DNA of 64,000 bases. It comes from Pseudomonas fluorescens. GTDB taxonomy: Bacteria; Pseudomonadota; Gammaproteobacteria; Pseudomonadales; Pseudomonadaceae. The stretch lies in NCBI RefSeq assembly GCF_002837185.1, contig NZ_KZ477997.1:78200-142199 (forward strand). The letters run 5' to 3'. Position 1 is the stretch's first letter, and every line of letters starts with the position of its first letter. This document shows, one piece after another, positions 14,101 to 26,396 of this stretch. Below the pieces are notes generated by a model, which saw only the letters and a list, made by a program, of their open reading frames with translations, searched no databases and had not been told where the DNA came from. The position numbers and the translations under genes were made by a program.

Positions 14101-14319
14101 TTAGCGAGCGCGGTAAGTGATGCGCCCTTTGCTCAAGTCATAGGGCGTCAGCTCGACGCGCACTTTGTCACCGGTAAGAATACGAATGTAGTTCTTGCGC
14201 ATCTTGCCGGAGATATGCGCGGTTACGACGTGCCCATTTTCCAACTCCACACGAAACATGGTGTTGGGCAGGGTGTCGACGACAGTGCCTTCCATTTCGA
14301 AGCTGTCTTCTTTCGACAT
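14101..14319 (-). CDS. infA: translation initiation factor IF-1
   Basis: A 72-residue S1/OB-fold protein that binds the A site of the 30S subunit during initiation. The sequence is the canonical bacterial IF-1: [20 protein letters not shown], then [19 protein letters not shown] and the terminal [10 protein letters not shown]. The start is the ATG at 14319 ([11 protein letters not shown]); the 22-residue in-frame extension upstream is not part of the family. It is the last gene of the leftward aat-bpt-infA cluster. Confidence 0.98.
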
Positions 14320-14419
14320 GCAGTAAAGCCCTCGGTATCCAGTGAATGGCCCGGTGCAACTGCGCCAGGCAAAAGCGGCGTGCATTGTGCCCGAAAAAGG
14401 GTGTTCAAGCCAAGGGGTT

Positions 14420-15127
14420 CTAGTTAAGCGTTACCCATCTTTGATTAATCAGTAGCTCAATGGGCCGATATTGGGTCTTGTAATTCATCTTTTTACAGTT
14501 TTTGATCCAGTAACCGAGGTACACCGCCTCCAGTTCCAGGCGCAGCGCTTCACCTATTTGCCAGAGAATTGCAAAGCGCCCCAGGCTGCGGCGTTCTTCG
14601 GCGGGTTCATAGAAGGTGTACACCGCCGACAAGCCATTGGGCAGCAGGTCGGTCACCGCCACCGCCAGCAACCGTCCGTCGAGGCGAAATTCGTAGAAGC
14701 GCGAAAAAGGCAGGTCACGTACCAGGAACGTGGAAAATTGGTCACGGCTGGGCGGGAACATATCGCCGTCGGCATGACGTTGTTCGATGTAGCGTTGATA
14801 GAGATCGAAATATTCTTCGCTGTACTGCGGCTTGACCGCGTTTACCGTCAGGTCCGCATTGCGCTTGAGAATGCGTTTCTGGTTGCGATCCGGTAAAAAT
14901 TGCGCCACCGGAATGCGCGCCGGGACACAGGCATTGCAGTGTTGGCAATGAGGTCGGTACAGATGATCGCCGCTGCGTCGAAAGCCCATCTCGGACAGGT
15001 CGGCGTACACGTGCACATCCATCGGCTGGCTGGGGTCGAGGAACAGCGTGGTGGCCTGCTCGTCGGGCAGATAGCTGCAAGAGTGGGCTTGAGTGGCATA
15101 AAACTTCAAGCGTGCCAGCTCGGTCAT
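14420..15127 (-). CDS. bpt: aspartate/glutamate leucyltransferase (Bpt)
   Basis: A 235-residue member of the arginyltransferase (Ate1) family. The bacterial Bpt form adds leucine to N-terminal Asp or Glu and so creates ClpS-ClpAP degrons. The N-terminal cysteine region ([19 protein letters not shown]) and [15 protein letters not shown] supply the conserved cysteines. The C-terminal catalytic half has [17 protein letters not shown] and [15 protein letters not shown]. The start is the ATG at 15127; the 23-residue in-frame extension is not conserved. It is 56 bp downstream of aat, whose enzyme makes degrons for the same pathway. Confidence 0.95.
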
Positions 15128-15183
15128 GATCAACCCTCGGGATAAGCTTTGAAATAAGTGTAAGCCAGGTAGGCGGATGTCGC

Positions 15184-15864
15184 CTAAGAAACCCACGGCC
15201 CAGCGTTGGGCTGGTCCAGATAATCGCGCAGGTACCCGGCGAACTCGTTGCGCGGTATGCCGCGTGCGCCCAGGCTGTGCAGATGATCATTGGGCATCTG
15301 GCAGTCAATCAGCACAAAACCCCAGGCCTGCAATTGCCGGGTCAGCGTGGCGAAGCCGAATTTCGAGGCGTTATCGGCGCGGCTGAACATGGATTCGCCA
15401 AAAAACAATTGGCCCATCGCCAGGCCGTACAGGCCGCCGACCAATTCGCCCTGGTCCCAGACCTCCACGGAGTGCGCGTAACCACGCTGATGCAGCTCCA
15501 GGTAGGCGCTCTGGATGCTTTCGGTGATCCATGTGCCGTCCGCATATGCCCGAGGCGCTGCGCAGGCCTGGATGACCGCGGCGAAATCCTGGTCGAACGT
15601 CACGCTATAGCGCTGTTGGCGCAATAATTTGCCAAGGCTGCGCGAGACGTGCAGCTCGTCGGGGAATATCACCGTGCGTGGGTCGGGTGACCACCAGAGA
15701 ATCGGCTGGCCTTCGGAGAACCATGGGAAGCAGCCGTGGCGATAGGCCTGGATCAATCGTTCGGCCGACAGGTCGCCGCCGGCGGCAAGCAGGCCGTTGG
15801 GTTCGCGCATGGCCTTGGCCAGTGGCGGGAATGTCAGGGTGTCGCGTTGTAACCAGGTCAGCAT
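15184..15864 (-). CDS. aat: leucyl/phenylalanyl-tRNA-protein transferase
   Basis: A 226-residue enzyme that transfers Leu or Phe from tRNA to N-terminal Arg or Lys, generating N-degrons for ClpS. Family landmarks are [20 protein letters not shown], the [20 protein letters not shown] block (about residues 40-60) and the [15 protein letters not shown] segment. The start at 15864 ([13 protein letters not shown]) fits the family; the longer in-frame ORF adds 59 unrelated residues. First gene of the aat-bpt-infA cluster. Confidence 0.95.
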   Translation of the reverse strand: MLTWLQRDTLTFPPLAKAMREPNGLLAAGGDLSAERLIQAYRHGCFPWFSEGQPILWWSPDPRTVIFPDELHVSRSLGKLLRQQRYSVTFDQDFAAVIQACAAPRAYADGTWITESIQSAYLELHQRGYAHSVEVWDQGELVGGLYGLAMGQLFFGESMFSRADNASKFGFATLTRQLQAWGFVLIDCQMPNDHLHSLGARGIPRNEFAGYLRDYLDQPNAGPWVS

Positions 15865-16361
15865 GGTATCCAGGCTTACGGAAGGGGAGGGGAGTGGCAG
15901 GTTGGGCGCCTGCCCCGGGACCTGATTATTGTCGACACGGCGCCTCGGGGCCAGCGCAAATGGCTGCTCGGGCTGGTTTAGCGTGAAAGGGTGTTTCTGC
16001 AACTCTGCGCATAAGGTGCGGTCGTAATCGGGTCTGGCCAATGCACGCCATTTGCCAAGCTTGCCTGGATTGGTAAATACAGCGCATAAGCCTTTGTCAG
16101 CAAAGACAATGCATGCTCAAATTGAACAGGCTGCAACGCGTGCAGGGCTCTGGCTGCCGGGTGATGGGCAAGTGCGTGGCATCACGCACGCAAACCCGTA
16201 CAATGCGGCGATTATGGCGTTATCGCCATTTCATCCATGGGTTATGCAGTGTTAAAAAGTAGATTCAGCAACATTTGTCATTTTTCAGCTGCTCGGATAG
16301 AGCAGTCGTGTGCAGTCATTCAACAGATGGACGCGCTAACAGGCGCAGGAAAAGACCCGTT
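15865..16361. promoter_or_regulatory. divergent aat/ftsK intergenic region
   Basis: A 497-bp gap with no supportable gene. ORFs across it (a 67-residue plus-strand ORF and N-terminal extensions of aat and ftsK) show no domain. It holds a perfect inverted repeat GTGCGTG-GCAT-CACGCAC (16172-16189), about 172 bp upstream of ftsK. In P. aeruginosa a thioredoxin reductase gene lies here; none is present in this window. Confidence 0.5.
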
Positions 16362-18770
16362 TTGAAGAAATCCGCCGCAACACCCAAAGCAGCAGTCGTG
16401 CCGGCCTGGCGTCAGCACCTGCATTACCGACTCAAGGAAGGTGCGCTGATCGCGATCGGCGCGCTGTGCCTGTTCCTGATGATGGCCTTGCTCACCTATG
16501 GCAAGGACGATCCCGGCTGGAGCCATAACAGCAAAATCGACGACGTGCAGAATTTCGGTGGCCCGGTGGGTTCCTACAGCGCCGATATCCTGTTCATGAT
16601 TCTCGGTTATTTCGCGTACATCTTTCCGCTGTTACTGGCGATCAAGACCTGGCAGATTTTCCGCCAGCGTCACGAGCCGTGGCAGTGGAGCGGCTGGTTG
16701 TTCTCCTGGCGCCTGATCGGGCTGGTCTTCCTGGTGTTGTCCGGCGCCGCTCTGGCGCATATCCATTTCCATGCGCCCACCGGTCTGCCGGCAGGTGCGG
16801 GCGGGGCGCTGGGCGAAAGCCTGGGCGACCTGGCGCGCCGCACCCTGAATATCCAGGGCAGCACCCTGATGTTCATCGCGCTGTTTCTGTTCGGTCTTAC
16901 GGTGTTCACCGACCTGTCGTGGTTCAAGGTGATGGACGTGACCGGCAAGATCACCCTTGACCTGTTCGAGTTGTTCCAGGGCGCCGCCAACCGCTGGTGG
17001 GCCGCCCGCGTGGAGCGTAAGCAGATGGTTGCGCAACTGCGCGAAGTGGACACCCGCGTCAATGAAGTGGTGGCGCCAAGCACGCCGGACCGCCGCGAGC
17101 AGGCCAAGGTCAAGGAACGCCTGATCGAGCGCGAACAGGCCCTGAGCAAGCACATGTCGGATCGCGAGAAGCAGGTGCCGCCGGTGATCGCCCCTGCGCC
17201 GCCCAAGGCGCCCGAGCCCAGCCACCGCGTGCAGAAAGAGAAACAGGCGCCGCTGTTCATCGACAGCGCCGTCGAAGGCACCTTGCCGCCGATCTCGATT
17301 CTCGACCCGGCGGAAAAGAAACAACTCAACTACTCGCCCGAATCCCTGGCGGCCGTCGGCCACTTGCTGGAAATCAAGCTCAAGGAGTTCGGCGTCGAAG
17401 TGTCGGTGGACTCGATTCACCCTGGCCCTGTGATTACCCGGTACGAAATTCAGCCGGCCGCGGGCGTCAAGGTCAGCCGTATTTCCAACCTGGCCAAGGA
17501 CCTGGCCCGTTCCCTGGCCGTGACCAGCGTGCGCGTGGTGGAAGTGATACCCGGCAAGACCACCGTCGGTATCGAGATTCCCAACGAAGACCGCCAGATC
17601 GTGCGCTTCTCCGAAGTGCTGTCGACTCCGGAATACGACAACTTCAAATCGCCGGTCACCCTGGCCCTCGGCCATGATATCGGCGGCAAGCCGGTCATCA
17701 CCGACCTGGCGAAAATGCCGCACCTGCTGGTGGCCGGTACCACCGGTTCCGGTAAGTCGGTGGGTGTGAACGCGATGATCCTGTCGATCCTGTTCAAGTC
17801 GGGCCCGGACGACGCCAAGCTGATCATGATCGACCCGAAAATGCTTGAGCTGTCGATCTACGAAGGCATTCCGCACCTGCTGTGCCCGGTAGTGACCGAC
17901 ATGAAGGACGCCGCCAACGCCCTGCGCTGGAGCGTCGCCGAGATGGAGCGTCGCTACAAACTGATGGCGAAGATGGGCGTGCGTAACCTGTCCGGCTTCA
18001 ACGCCAAGGTCAAGGAAGCCCAGGACGCCGGTACGCCGCTGACCGACCCGCTGTACAAGCGCGAGAACATTCACGACGAAGCGCCGCTGCTGACCAAGCT
18101 GCCGACCATCGTGGTGGTGGTCGACGAATTCGCCGACATGATGATGATCGTCGGCAAGAAGGTCGAAGAACTGATCGCACGTATCGCCCAGAAGGCCCGT
18201 GCGGCCGGGATCCACCTGATCCTCGCCACCCAGCGGCCGTCGGTGGATGTGATCACCGGCCTGATCAAGGCCAACATTCCTACGCGTATGGCGTTCCAGG
18301 TGTCGAGCAAGATCGACTCGCGGACCATCATCGACCAGGGCGGCGCCGAGCAACTGCTGGGCCACGGTGACATGCTCTATATGCCACCCGGCACCAGCCT
18401 GCCGATCCGTGTCCACGGTGCGTTCGTTTCCGACGATGAAGTGCATCGCGTGGTGGAAGCCTGGAAACTGCGTGGCGCACCGGAATACAACGACGATATT
18501 CTCGCGGGCGTGGAAGAGGCCGGCAGCGGCTTTGACGGCGGCAGTGGGGGTGGCGACGATGACGCTGAAACCGACGCGCTCTACGACGAAGCCGTGGCGT
18601 TTGTGCTGGAAAGCCGCCGAGCCTCGATCTCCGCCGTGCAACGCAAGCTGAAGATCGGCTACAACCGCGCCGCCCGCATGATCGAAGCCATGGAGCACGC
18701 CGGCGTCGTCACCGCAATGAACACCAACGGCTCGCGCGAAATCATCGCCCCCGGGCAGATGCGCGACTGA
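16362..18770 (+). CDS. ftsK: DNA translocase FtsK
   Basis: An 802-residue septum-associated DNA pump that segregates chromosome termini and activates XerCD at dif. The N-terminus has four membrane helices (about residues 25-190). A short polar linker (190-310) is followed by the RecA-like motor, with Walker [15 protein letters not shown] near residue 465 and Walker [15 protein letters not shown]. The C-terminal winged-helix gamma domain has [21 protein letters not shown] chose the TTG at 16362 (then [12 protein letters not shown]) because conservation begins there and AGGA lies 11 bases upstream. The longer ATG-started ORF from 16275 adds 29 residues of low plausibility. First gene of the ftsK-lolA-rarA-crcB-serS-cysG run. 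Confidence 0.95.
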   Translation: MKKSAATPKAAVVPAWRQHLHYRLKEGALIAIGALCLFLMMALLTYGKDDPGWSHNSKIDDVQNFGGPVGSYSADILFMILGYFAYIFPLLLAIKTWQIFRQRHEPWQWSGWLFSWRLIGLVFLVLSGAALAHIHFHAPTGLPAGAGGALGESLGDLARRTLNIQGSTLMFIALFLFGLTVFTDLSWFKVMDVTGKITLDLFELFQGAANRWWAARVERKQMVAQLREVDTRVNEVVAPSTPDRREQAKVKERLIEREQALSKHMSDREKQVPPVIAPAPPKAPEPSHRVQKEKQAPLFIDSAVEGTLPPISILDPAEKKQLNYSPESLAAVGHLLEIKLKEFGVEVSVDSIHPGPVITRYEIQPAAGVKVSRISNLAKDLARSLAVTSVRVVEVIPGKTTVGIEIPNEDRQIVRFSEVLSTPEYDNFKSPVTLALGHDIGGKPVITDLAKMPHLLVAGTTGSGKSVGVNAMILSILFKSGPDDAKLIMIDPKMLELSIYEGIPHLLCPVVTDMKDAANALRWSVAEMERRYKLMAKMGVRNLSGFNAKVKEAQDAGTPLTDPLYKRENIHDEAPLLTKLPTIVVVVDEFADMMMIVGKKVEELIARIAQKARAAGIHLILATQRPSVDVITGLIKANIPTRMAFQVSSKIDSRTIIDQGGAEQLLGHGDMLYMPPGTSLPIRVHGAFVSDDEVHRVVEAWKLRGAPEYNDDILAGVEEAGSGFDGGSGGGDDDAETDALYDEAVAFVLESRRASISAVQRKLKIGYNRAARMIEAMEHAGVVTAMNTNGSREIIAPGQMRD

Positions 18771-18824
18771 TTCCGCGCCGCGTGGCAGCACGCGGCGCGC
18801 CCTGACTACTCAATGAGGACTCCC

Positions 18825-19448
18825 ATGCGCATTATCCGCATGCTGTTGTTGCCGGCACTGGCCCTGACCGCCGTTTCGGCCCACGCTGACCCGGCTTCCG
18901 TGGCCAGTCTGAAGAACCTGCTGGACAAATCCCAGACCCTGACCGCGCGCTTTTCCCAGCTGACCCTGGACGCCGGTGGCACCCAGTTGCAGGAAACCGC
19001 AGGCGAAATGGCCGTGCAGCGTCCCGGCCTGTTCTACTGGCACACCGAAGGCAAGGCCGAGCAGACCATCGTGTCCGACGGCCAGAAAGTCACGCTGTGG
19101 GACCCGGACCTGGAACAGGCGACCATCAAGAAACTCGACCCGCGCCTGAACCAGACGCCGGCGCTGCTGCTGTCGGGGGACGTGTCGAAGATCAACGACA
19201 GCTTTGATATCACCTCCAAGCAAACCAGCAACGTGATCGAATTTACGCTCAAGCCCAAATCCAGGGACACACTGTTCGACACGCTGTCGTTGTCGTTCGG
19301 CAACGGCGTGATCAACAACATGCGCCTGGTCGACAGCGTTGGCCAGCGCACCGATATCCTGTTCTCCGGGGTCAAGGCCAACCAGCCTGTGCCCGCGTCC
19401 AAGTTCAAGTTCGACATCCCCAAGGGTGCCGACGTGATCCAGGAATAA
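18825..19448 (+). CDS. lolA: outer-membrane lipoprotein carrier LolA
   Basis: A 207-residue periplasmic chaperone that carries lipoproteins from LolCDE to LolB. A signal peptide covers residues 1-21 ([21 protein letters not shown], cleaved before DPASV). The mature part is the half-barrel LolA fold, with [18 protein letters not shown] and [19 protein letters not shown] typical of the family. The start is the ATG at 18825, behind TGAGGAC. It lies between ftsK and rarA, as in most gammaproteobacteria. Confidence 0.95.
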   Translation: MRIIRMLLLPALALTAVSAHADPASVASLKNLLDKSQTLTARFSQLTLDAGGTQLQETAGEMAVQRPGLFYWHTEGKAEQTIVSDGQKVTLWDPDLEQATIKKLDPRLNQTPALLLSGDVSKINDSFDITSKQTSNVIEFTLKPKSRDTLFDTLSLSFGNGVINNMRLVDSVGQRTDILFSGVKANQPVPASKFKFDIPKGADVIQE

Positions 19449-19475
19449 ACTCCCCAGAGGTTTCAAACGCTGCCC

Positions 19476-20797
19476 ATGGATCTGTTTCGAAGTGACCCGA
19501 TTGCCCAGCCCCTGGCCGCGCGCCTGCGCTCGACCAACCTGGATGAGTACGTCGGTCAGGAACACCTGCTCGCTCGCGGCAAGCCCTTGCGTGAAGCCCT
19601 GGAGCAGGGTGCGCTGCACTCGATGATCTTCTGGGGGCCGCCGGGGGTGGGTAAAACCACCCTGGCACGGCTGCTGGCCAAGGTCTCGGATGCGCACTTC
19701 GAAACGGTCTCCGCCGTGCTGGCCGGGGTCAAGGAGATCCGCCAGGCGGTGGAAGTCGCCAAGCAGCAGGCCGGGCAGTACGGCAAGCGCACCATCCTGT
19801 TTGTCGACGAAGTGCATCGCTTCAACAAGTCGCAGCAGGATGCATTCCTGCCCTATGTGGAAGACGGCACGTTGATCTTTATCGGTGCCACCACCGAGAA
19901 CCCTTCTTTTGAATTGAACAACGCCTTGCTTTCGCGGGCGCGCGTCTATGTGCTGAAAAGCCTGGACGAAGCGGCAATGCGAAAGCTGTTGCAGCGTGCG
20001 TTAAGCGAAGACAAGGGCCTGGGCAAGCGCCAGCTGAGTCTCAGCGATGAAGGCTTCAAGATACTGATGAGCGCCGCCGACGGTGACGGGCGCCGCTTTC
20101 TCAACCTGCTGGAAAACGCCTCGGACCTCGCCGAAGACGGCAATGAAATTGGCGTCGACCTCCTGCAAAGCCTGCTCGGCGATACGCGTCGGCGCTTCGA
20201 CAAGGGCGGCGAAGCCTTCTACGACCAGATATCGGCGCTGCACAAATCCGTACGCGGTTCCAACCCGGACGGCGCGCTGTACTGGTTCGCGCGCATGATC
20301 GACGGCGGCTGCGACCCGCTTTACCTTGCCCGCCGCGTGGTGCGCATGGCCAGCGAAGACATCGGCAACGCCGACCCTCGTGCGCTGAGCCTGTGCCTGG
20401 CGGCGTGGGAAGTTCAGGAGCGCCTGGGCAGCCCGGAAGGCGAATTGGCAGTGGCCCAGGCCATTACCTATTTGGCCTGCGCACCTAAAAGCAACGCGGT
20501 GTACATGGGCTTCAAGTCCGCGCTGCGCGCCGCTGCCGAACACGGCTCCCTGGAAGTGCCGCTGCACCTGCGCAACGCGCCGACCAAGCTGATGAAACAA
20601 CTGGGTTACGGCGATGAATACCGTTATGCCCACGATGAACCGGACGCCTATGCTGCCGGTGAAGATTACTTCCCCGACGACCTTGAGCCACAACCGTTCT
20701 ACCAGCCGGTGCCCCGTGGCCTGGAGCTGAAGATCGGTGAAAAGCTCAATCACCTCGCCCAACTCGATCGACTCAGCCCAAAACAGCGGAGAAAGTA

Positions 20798-20798
<1 letters not shown>
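19476..20798 (+). CDS. rarA: replication-associated recombination protein RarA
   Basis: A 440-residue AAA+ ATPase (MgsA/YcaJ) acting at stalled replication forks. The N-terminus ([21 protein letters not shown]) is followed by Walker [16 protein letters not shown] near residue 52 and Walker [18 protein letters not shown]. The sensor-1 block is [20 protein letters not shown]. The C-terminal tetramerisation domain includes [19 protein letters not shown]. The stop shares one base with the crcB GTG start (TAGTG), so crcB translation is probably coupled. Confidence 0.96.
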
Positions 20799-22469
<1,671 letters not shown>

Positions 22470-23864
22470 ATGGAATTTCTGCCGCTGTTTCATAACCTGC
22501 GCGGCAGTCGTGTGCTGGTCGTCGGTGGGGGGGAGATCGCCTTGCGCAAATCCCGCCTGCTGGCTGACGCCGGCGCAGTGCTGCGGGTGGTTGCTCCCCA
22601 GATCGAAGACCAGTTGCGTGAATTGGTACTGGGCAGTGGCGGGGACCTGATGTTGCGCGGTTATCAGGAGGCCGACCTCGACGGTTGCGTGCTGATCATC
22701 GCGGCCACGGACGACGAGCCACTGAACGCGCAAGTGTCCAGTGATGCCAAGCGTCGCTGTGTTCCGGTCAATGTGGTGGACGCGCCAGCCTTGTGCAGCG
22801 TGATCTTCCCGGCGATCGTCGACCGTTCGCCGTTGGTGATTGCAGTGTCCAGTGGCGGCGATGCGCCGGTGCTGGCGCGCCTGATCCGCGCCAAGCTGGA
22901 AACCTGGATTCCGTCAACCTATGGCCAATTGGCCGGGTTGGCGGCGCGTTTTCGCGCCCAGGTCAAAGGCTTGTACCCGGATGTGCAGCAGCGCCGGGCG
23001 TTCTGGGAAGAGGTGTTCCAGGGCCCGATTGCCGACCGCCAATTGGCCGGGCAGGGCGATGAGGCCGAGCGCCTGTTGATCGAAAAGGTCAATGGCGCGC
23101 CGCCTTATGCACCGGGTGAGGTGTACCTGGTGGGCGCAGGCCCCGGTGATCCGGACCTGCTGACCTTCCGCGCCTTGCGCCTGATGCAGCAAGCCGACGT
23201 GGTGTTGTATGACCGTCTGGTGGCCCCGGCGATTCTGGAGCTGTGCCGTCGTGATGCCGAGCGCGTGTATGTCGGCAAGCGTCGCGCCGAGCATGCCGTG
23301 CCGCAGGATCAGATCAACCAGCAACTGGTGGACCTGGCCAAGCAAGGCAAGCGCGTGCTGCGTCTCAAGGGCGGCGATCCGTTCATTTTCGGGCGTGGCG
23401 GCGAAGAGATCGAGGAACTGGCGGCCCATGGCATCCCGTTCCAGGTGGTGCCGGGCATCACGGCGGCCAGTGGTTGCGCGGCGTATGCGGGCATTCCGCT
23501 GACGCACCGTGACTATGCGCAGTCGGTGCGCTTTATCACCGGACACCTGAAAAACGGTACGTCGGATCTACCCTGGCAGGATCTGGTGGGGCCGTCACAG
23601 ACCCTGGTGTTCTACATGGGCTTGATCGGTTTGCCGATTATCTGCCAACAGTTGATCCTGCATGGCCGCGCCGCCGATACGCCGGCAGCGTTGATCCAGC
23701 AGGGCACCACCTCCAACCAGCGCGTGTTCACCGGCACCCTGGCCGACTTGCCGCGCATGGTGGCGGAGCATGAAGTGCATGCGCCGACGCTGGTGATCGT
23801 GGGTGAGGTGGTGGTGTTGCGCGAGAAGCTCAAGTGGTTTGAAGGCGCTCAGTCTCAGGTGTAA
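22470..23864 (+). CDS. cysG: siroheme synthase CysG
   Basis: A 464-residue trifunctional enzyme. The N-terminal part (about 1-205) is the NAD-dependent precorrin-2 dehydrogenase/ferrochelatase, with [18 protein letters not shown] near residue 16. The C-terminal part (about 215-460) is the SAM-dependent uroporphyrinogen III methyltransferase, with [19 protein letters not shown] and [18 protein letters not shown]. Together they make siroheme for sulfite and nitrite reductases. ATG follows the serS TAA without a gap. Last gene of the rightward run; a REP pair follows it. Confidence 0.97.
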   Translation: MEFLPLFHNLRGSRVLVVGGGEIALRKSRLLADAGAVLRVVAPQIEDQLRELVLGSGGDLMLRGYQEADLDGCVLIIAATDDEPLNAQVSSDAKRRCVPVNVVDAPALCSVIFPAIVDRSPLVIAVSSGGDAPVLARLIRAKLETWIPSTYGQLAGLAARFRAQVKGLYPDVQQRRAFWEEVFQGPIADRQLAGQGDEAERLLIEKVNGAPPYAPGEVYLVGAGPGDPDLLTFRALRLMQQADVVLYDRLVAPAILELCRRDAERVYVGKRRAEHAVPQDQINQQLVDLAKQGKRVLRLKGGDPFIFGRGGEEIEELAAHGIPFQVVPGITAASGCAAYAGIPLTHRDYAQSVRFITGHLKNGTSDLPWQDLVGPSQTLVFYMGLIGLPIICQQLILHGRAADTPAALIQQGTTSNQRVFTGTLADLPRMVAEHEVHAPTLVIVGEVVVLREKLKWFEGAQSQV

Positions 23865-23874
23865 GCCTCAAAAG

Positions 23875-23949
23875 CATCGCGGGCAAGCCCCCTCCCACCT
23901 TTTGACTGTATTCACAGATCCAAGTGTGGGAGGGGGCTTGCCCCCGATG
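23875..23949. repeat. REPIN: inverted REP pair after cysG
   Basis: CATCGCGGGCAAGCCCCCTC (from 23875) and the inverse TGTGGGAGGGGGCTTGCCCC form a short pair with a 25-bp spacer. The first copy has a changed GCGGGC core. It fills the convergent space between cysG and the glutathione transferase gene. Confidence 0.85.
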
Positions 23950-23978
23950 AGGCCATCAGCTTCAACCCATCATCCGCA

Positions 23979-24974
23979 TCAGCCAAAGACACCCTTACCA
24001 CTCAACCGCTCCCGATCATGCCCAACATCAAAGCGCTGGGCAGGCCCCTTCGGCACAATCCCCGTCGGGTTGATCGTCCGATGGCTGGCATAGTAATGCC
24101 CCTTGATATGCTCGAAATCCACCGTCTCGGCCACCCCCGGCCACTGATACATCTCCCTTAGCCAGTTCGACAGGTTCGTGTAGTCGGCAATCCGCCGCAG
24201 GTTGCACTTGAAGTGGCTGTAATACACCGCATCAAAACGAATCAGTGTGGTGAACAGCCGAACATCCGCTTCGGTGAGGTATTCGCCGGCCAGGTAACGA
24301 TGCTCGCCCAGGTGGCGTTCCAGGTGGTCGAGCTCGGCAAACACATCATCAAACGCGCTTTCATAAGCCTGCTGCGAGGTAGCGAACCCGGCGCGGTATA
24401 CGCCGTTGTTCACGGCGGGGTAGATGCGTTCGTTCAGGGTGTCGATGGTCGAACGCAGTGCCTGCGGGTAGAAATCCAGGGTATTGCCGGTCAGTTCATT
24501 GAAGGCGCTGTTGAACATGCGGATGATCTCCGCCGATTCGTTGCTGACGATGCGCTTGAGCTTCTTGTCCCATAACACCGGCACCGTGACGCGCCCGGTG
24601 TAGTCAGCGGTGTCGGCGGTGTACCGCTGGTGCATGAAGTCAAAACCGTCCAGTGCATCGCCGCTTGAGCCGTGGGCCTTGTCGAAGGTCCAGCCGTTTT
24701 CCAGCATCAGCCAACTGACTATCGAGACGTCGATCAGACTTTCCAGGCCCTTGAGTTTGCGCAGGATCAGGGTGCGGTGGGCCCAGGGACAGGCCAGGGA
24801 GACGTAGAGGTGATAGCGCCCGGCCTCGGCCTTGAAGCCGCCTTCGCCGCTCGGGCCGGGCTGGCCGTCGGCGGTGACCCAGTGACGGCGTTGCGCCTGT
24901 TCACGCTGGAAAGCGCCATCTGCGCTACTTTCGTACCACTGGTCTTTCCAGTGTCCTTCGATCAGCAAACCCAT
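23979..24974 (-). CDS. glutathionyl-hydroquinone reductase (Xi-class GST)
   Basis: A 331-residue glutathione transferase of the YqjG/PcpF type. The active-site motif C-P-W-A occurs in YHLYVSLACPWAHRTLILRK near residue 63, the cysteine signature of Xi-class enzymes that reduce glutathionyl-hydroquinones. The thioredoxin-fold half continues to SNESAEIIRMFNSAF. The helical C-terminal half carries the class-typical ERIYPAVNNGVYRAGFA and AGEYLTEADVRLFTTLIRFD. Length fits the family. It is a monocistronic minus-strand gene between cysG and the tus operon. Confidence 0.92.
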   Translation of the reverse strand: MGLLIEGHWKDQWYESSADGAFQREQAQRRHWVTADGQPGPSGEGGFKAEAGRYHLYVSLACPWAHRTLILRKLKGLESLIDVSIVSWLMLENGWTFDKAHGSSGDALDGFDFMHQRYTADTADYTGRVTVPVLWDKKLKRIVSNESAEIIRMFNSAFNELTGNTLDFYPQALRSTIDTLNERIYPAVNNGVYRAGFATSQQAYESAFDDVFAELDHLERHLGEHRYLAGEYLTEADVRLFTTLIRFDAVYYSHFKCNLRRIADYTNLSNWLREMYQWPGVAETVDFEHIKGHYYASHRTINPTGIVPKGPAQRFDVGHDRERLSGKGVFG

Positions 24975-25062
24975 GACTGGCTCCTTGGCTAATAAGCGTT
25001 GGAGCCCAGTTTAAAGGGATGAGTTCGAACTAAAAGCGCAAAGACCGGAGCTCAATGATCGA

Positions 25063-26064
25063 TTAAATCGATTTCTCTCGCGCATCCCAGTACTGCCGGG
25101 CCAGTTCGAACGCTTGCTCGCGGGTGCGTCCAAGGCCGCGCAAGGCCAGGGCCATGGTCGCGATCAATGCCAGTTGCGGGTAGCTGTCTTCGACGTCGCC
25201 ACGCCACACGGCGTTCAGGTGCTCGGGCTCCAGGCTCGCCGGTTTGACGTGGCGCTGGGCGGAGAGGGCGGGCCATTTTTCGTCCCAGCTCTGGCCGCCG
25301 GTGGTGCCATACAAGTGGCTGAGGGTGTCGGGGTTGATCTCGATCTCGCCGCCGTCGCCCTTGACCACAATCACGTTGTCGCCCAGCAGGCCACTGGCAT
25401 CGCGGTGCACGCCCTGGTAACCCGGGTGGAAAATGCTTTGCAGGCCGCAACGGGCATTCAGCGGGTTGAGCAGGCGTGCCAGGGAGTGGATCGGCGAGCG
25501 CAGGCCCAGGGTGTTGCGCAGGTCGATCATGCGCTGCAACTGGGGTGCCCAGTCACCCAGCGGGATAAACGCCAGGTTGGCGTGTGCATACGCCGCCTCG
25601 ACCTGTTGCCAATTGCGGCACAGCGGTATGTGCAAGCGCTCCAGCAGTTGCTCGGTGTACAAGCGCCCCGCCGTATGCGCGCCGCCGCCGTGCATGAGGA
25701 TGCGCACGCCCTGTTGCGCCAGGCATTTGGCCGCCAACAGGAACCAGGGCAAGTGGCGCTTTTTGCCCGCATAGGTCGGCCAGTCGATATCGACATTCAA
25801 TGCGGGCGGGTTCAACCGCTCGCGTACCGCTTCGGTGAAGCCGGCGAGCTCTTCCGGGCTTTCTTCCTTGTGCCGCAGCAGCATCAGGAAGGCGCCCAGT
25901 TGGGTGTCTTCGACTTTTTCGTCGAGCAGCATGCCCATGGCTTGCCGCGCTTCCTCACGGGTGAGGTTGCGTGCGCCGCGCTTGCCTTTGCCAAGGATGC
26001 GCACAAACGGCGCAAACGGATGTTCTTCAGGCGTCGAGAGGGTCAGGGGGGCAAAGTCGGTCAT
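25063..26064 (-). CDS. ybiB: YbiB-like glycosyltransferase-family protein
   Basis: A 333-residue protein of the anthranilate-phosphoribosyltransferase-like fold (YbiB/TrpD2 group). E. coli YbiB binds nucleic acid and is not a tryptophan enzyme. The helical N-terminal domain has NLTREEARQAMGMLLDEKVE. The C-terminal alpha/beta domain has the family glycine-rich loops VRILMHGGGAHTAG and SGLLGDNVIVVKGDGGEIEI. The start is the ATG at 26064, overlapping the tusE stop by four bases; the longer in-frame ORF runs through tusE. Being the last gene of tusD-C-B-E-ybiB suggests a link to tRNA metabolism. Confidence 0.88.
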   Translation of the reverse strand: MTDFAPLTLSTPEEHPFAPFVRILGKGKRGARNLTREEARQAMGMLLDEKVEDTQLGAFLMLLRHKEESPEELAGFTEAVRERLNPPALNVDIDWPTYAGKKRHLPWFLLAAKCLAQQGVRILMHGGGAHTAGRLYTEQLLERLHIPLCRNWQQVEAAYAHANLAFIPLGDWAPQLQRMIDLRNTLGLRSPIHSLARLLNPLNARCGLQSIFHPGYQGVHRDASGLLGDNVIVVKGDGGEIEINPDTLSHLYGTTGGQSWDEKWPALSAQRHVKPASLEPEHLNAVWRGDVEDSYPQLALIATMALALRGLGRTREQAFELARQYWDAREKSI

Positions 26065-26396
26065 AAGCAATTCGTCGGCCTGGGCAGGCCCGCCAGCTTG
26101 GCGGCGAGTTTGGCGGGAGTGCCGTTGAACAGTTTGTTGAGGTGCAGGCTGTTGCCCTTTTGCGGGCCGAGCTTCAAGGCGGTGTACTTGATCAGCGGGC
26201 GCGTGGCGGGGGACAGCTGGAATTCGGCATAGAACTGGCGCAGCAACAGGAGGATTTCCCAATGGTCCGGGGTCAGCTCCACGGCTTCGGCGGTGGCCAG
26301 GGCGTGCGCCACCTCATCGGACCAGTCATCCAGGTCGACGAGGTAGCCGTCCTTGTCCAGCTCGAGGGTGCGCGTGCCTACGGTCAGCGTGTTCAT
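26061..26396 (-). CDS. tusE: sulfurtransferase TusE (DsrC family)
   Basis: A 111-residue sulfur carrier that takes persulfide from TusBCD and passes it to MnmA for tRNA s2U34. The DsrC signature residues are present: LDKDGYLVDLDDWSDEVA at the start and LTPDHWEILLLLRQFYAEF. The key penultimate-region cysteine is in the C-terminal PTNCL. The second, more internal cysteine of dissimilatory DsrC is absent, as expected for TusE. The start is the ATG at 26396, overlapping the tusB stop by 4 bp. Confidence 0.94.
   Translation of the reverse strand: MNTLTVGTRTLELDKDGYLVDLDDWSDEVAHALATAEAVELTPDHWEILLLLRQFYAEFQLSPATRPLIKYTALKLGPQKGNSLHLNKLFNGTPAKLAAKLAGLPRPTNCL

Noticed and set aside
16632-18791. 719-residue minus-strand ORF opposite ftsK
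   Set aside because: Antisense to intact ftsK, His/Arg/Gly-rich with no domain; a shadow frame.
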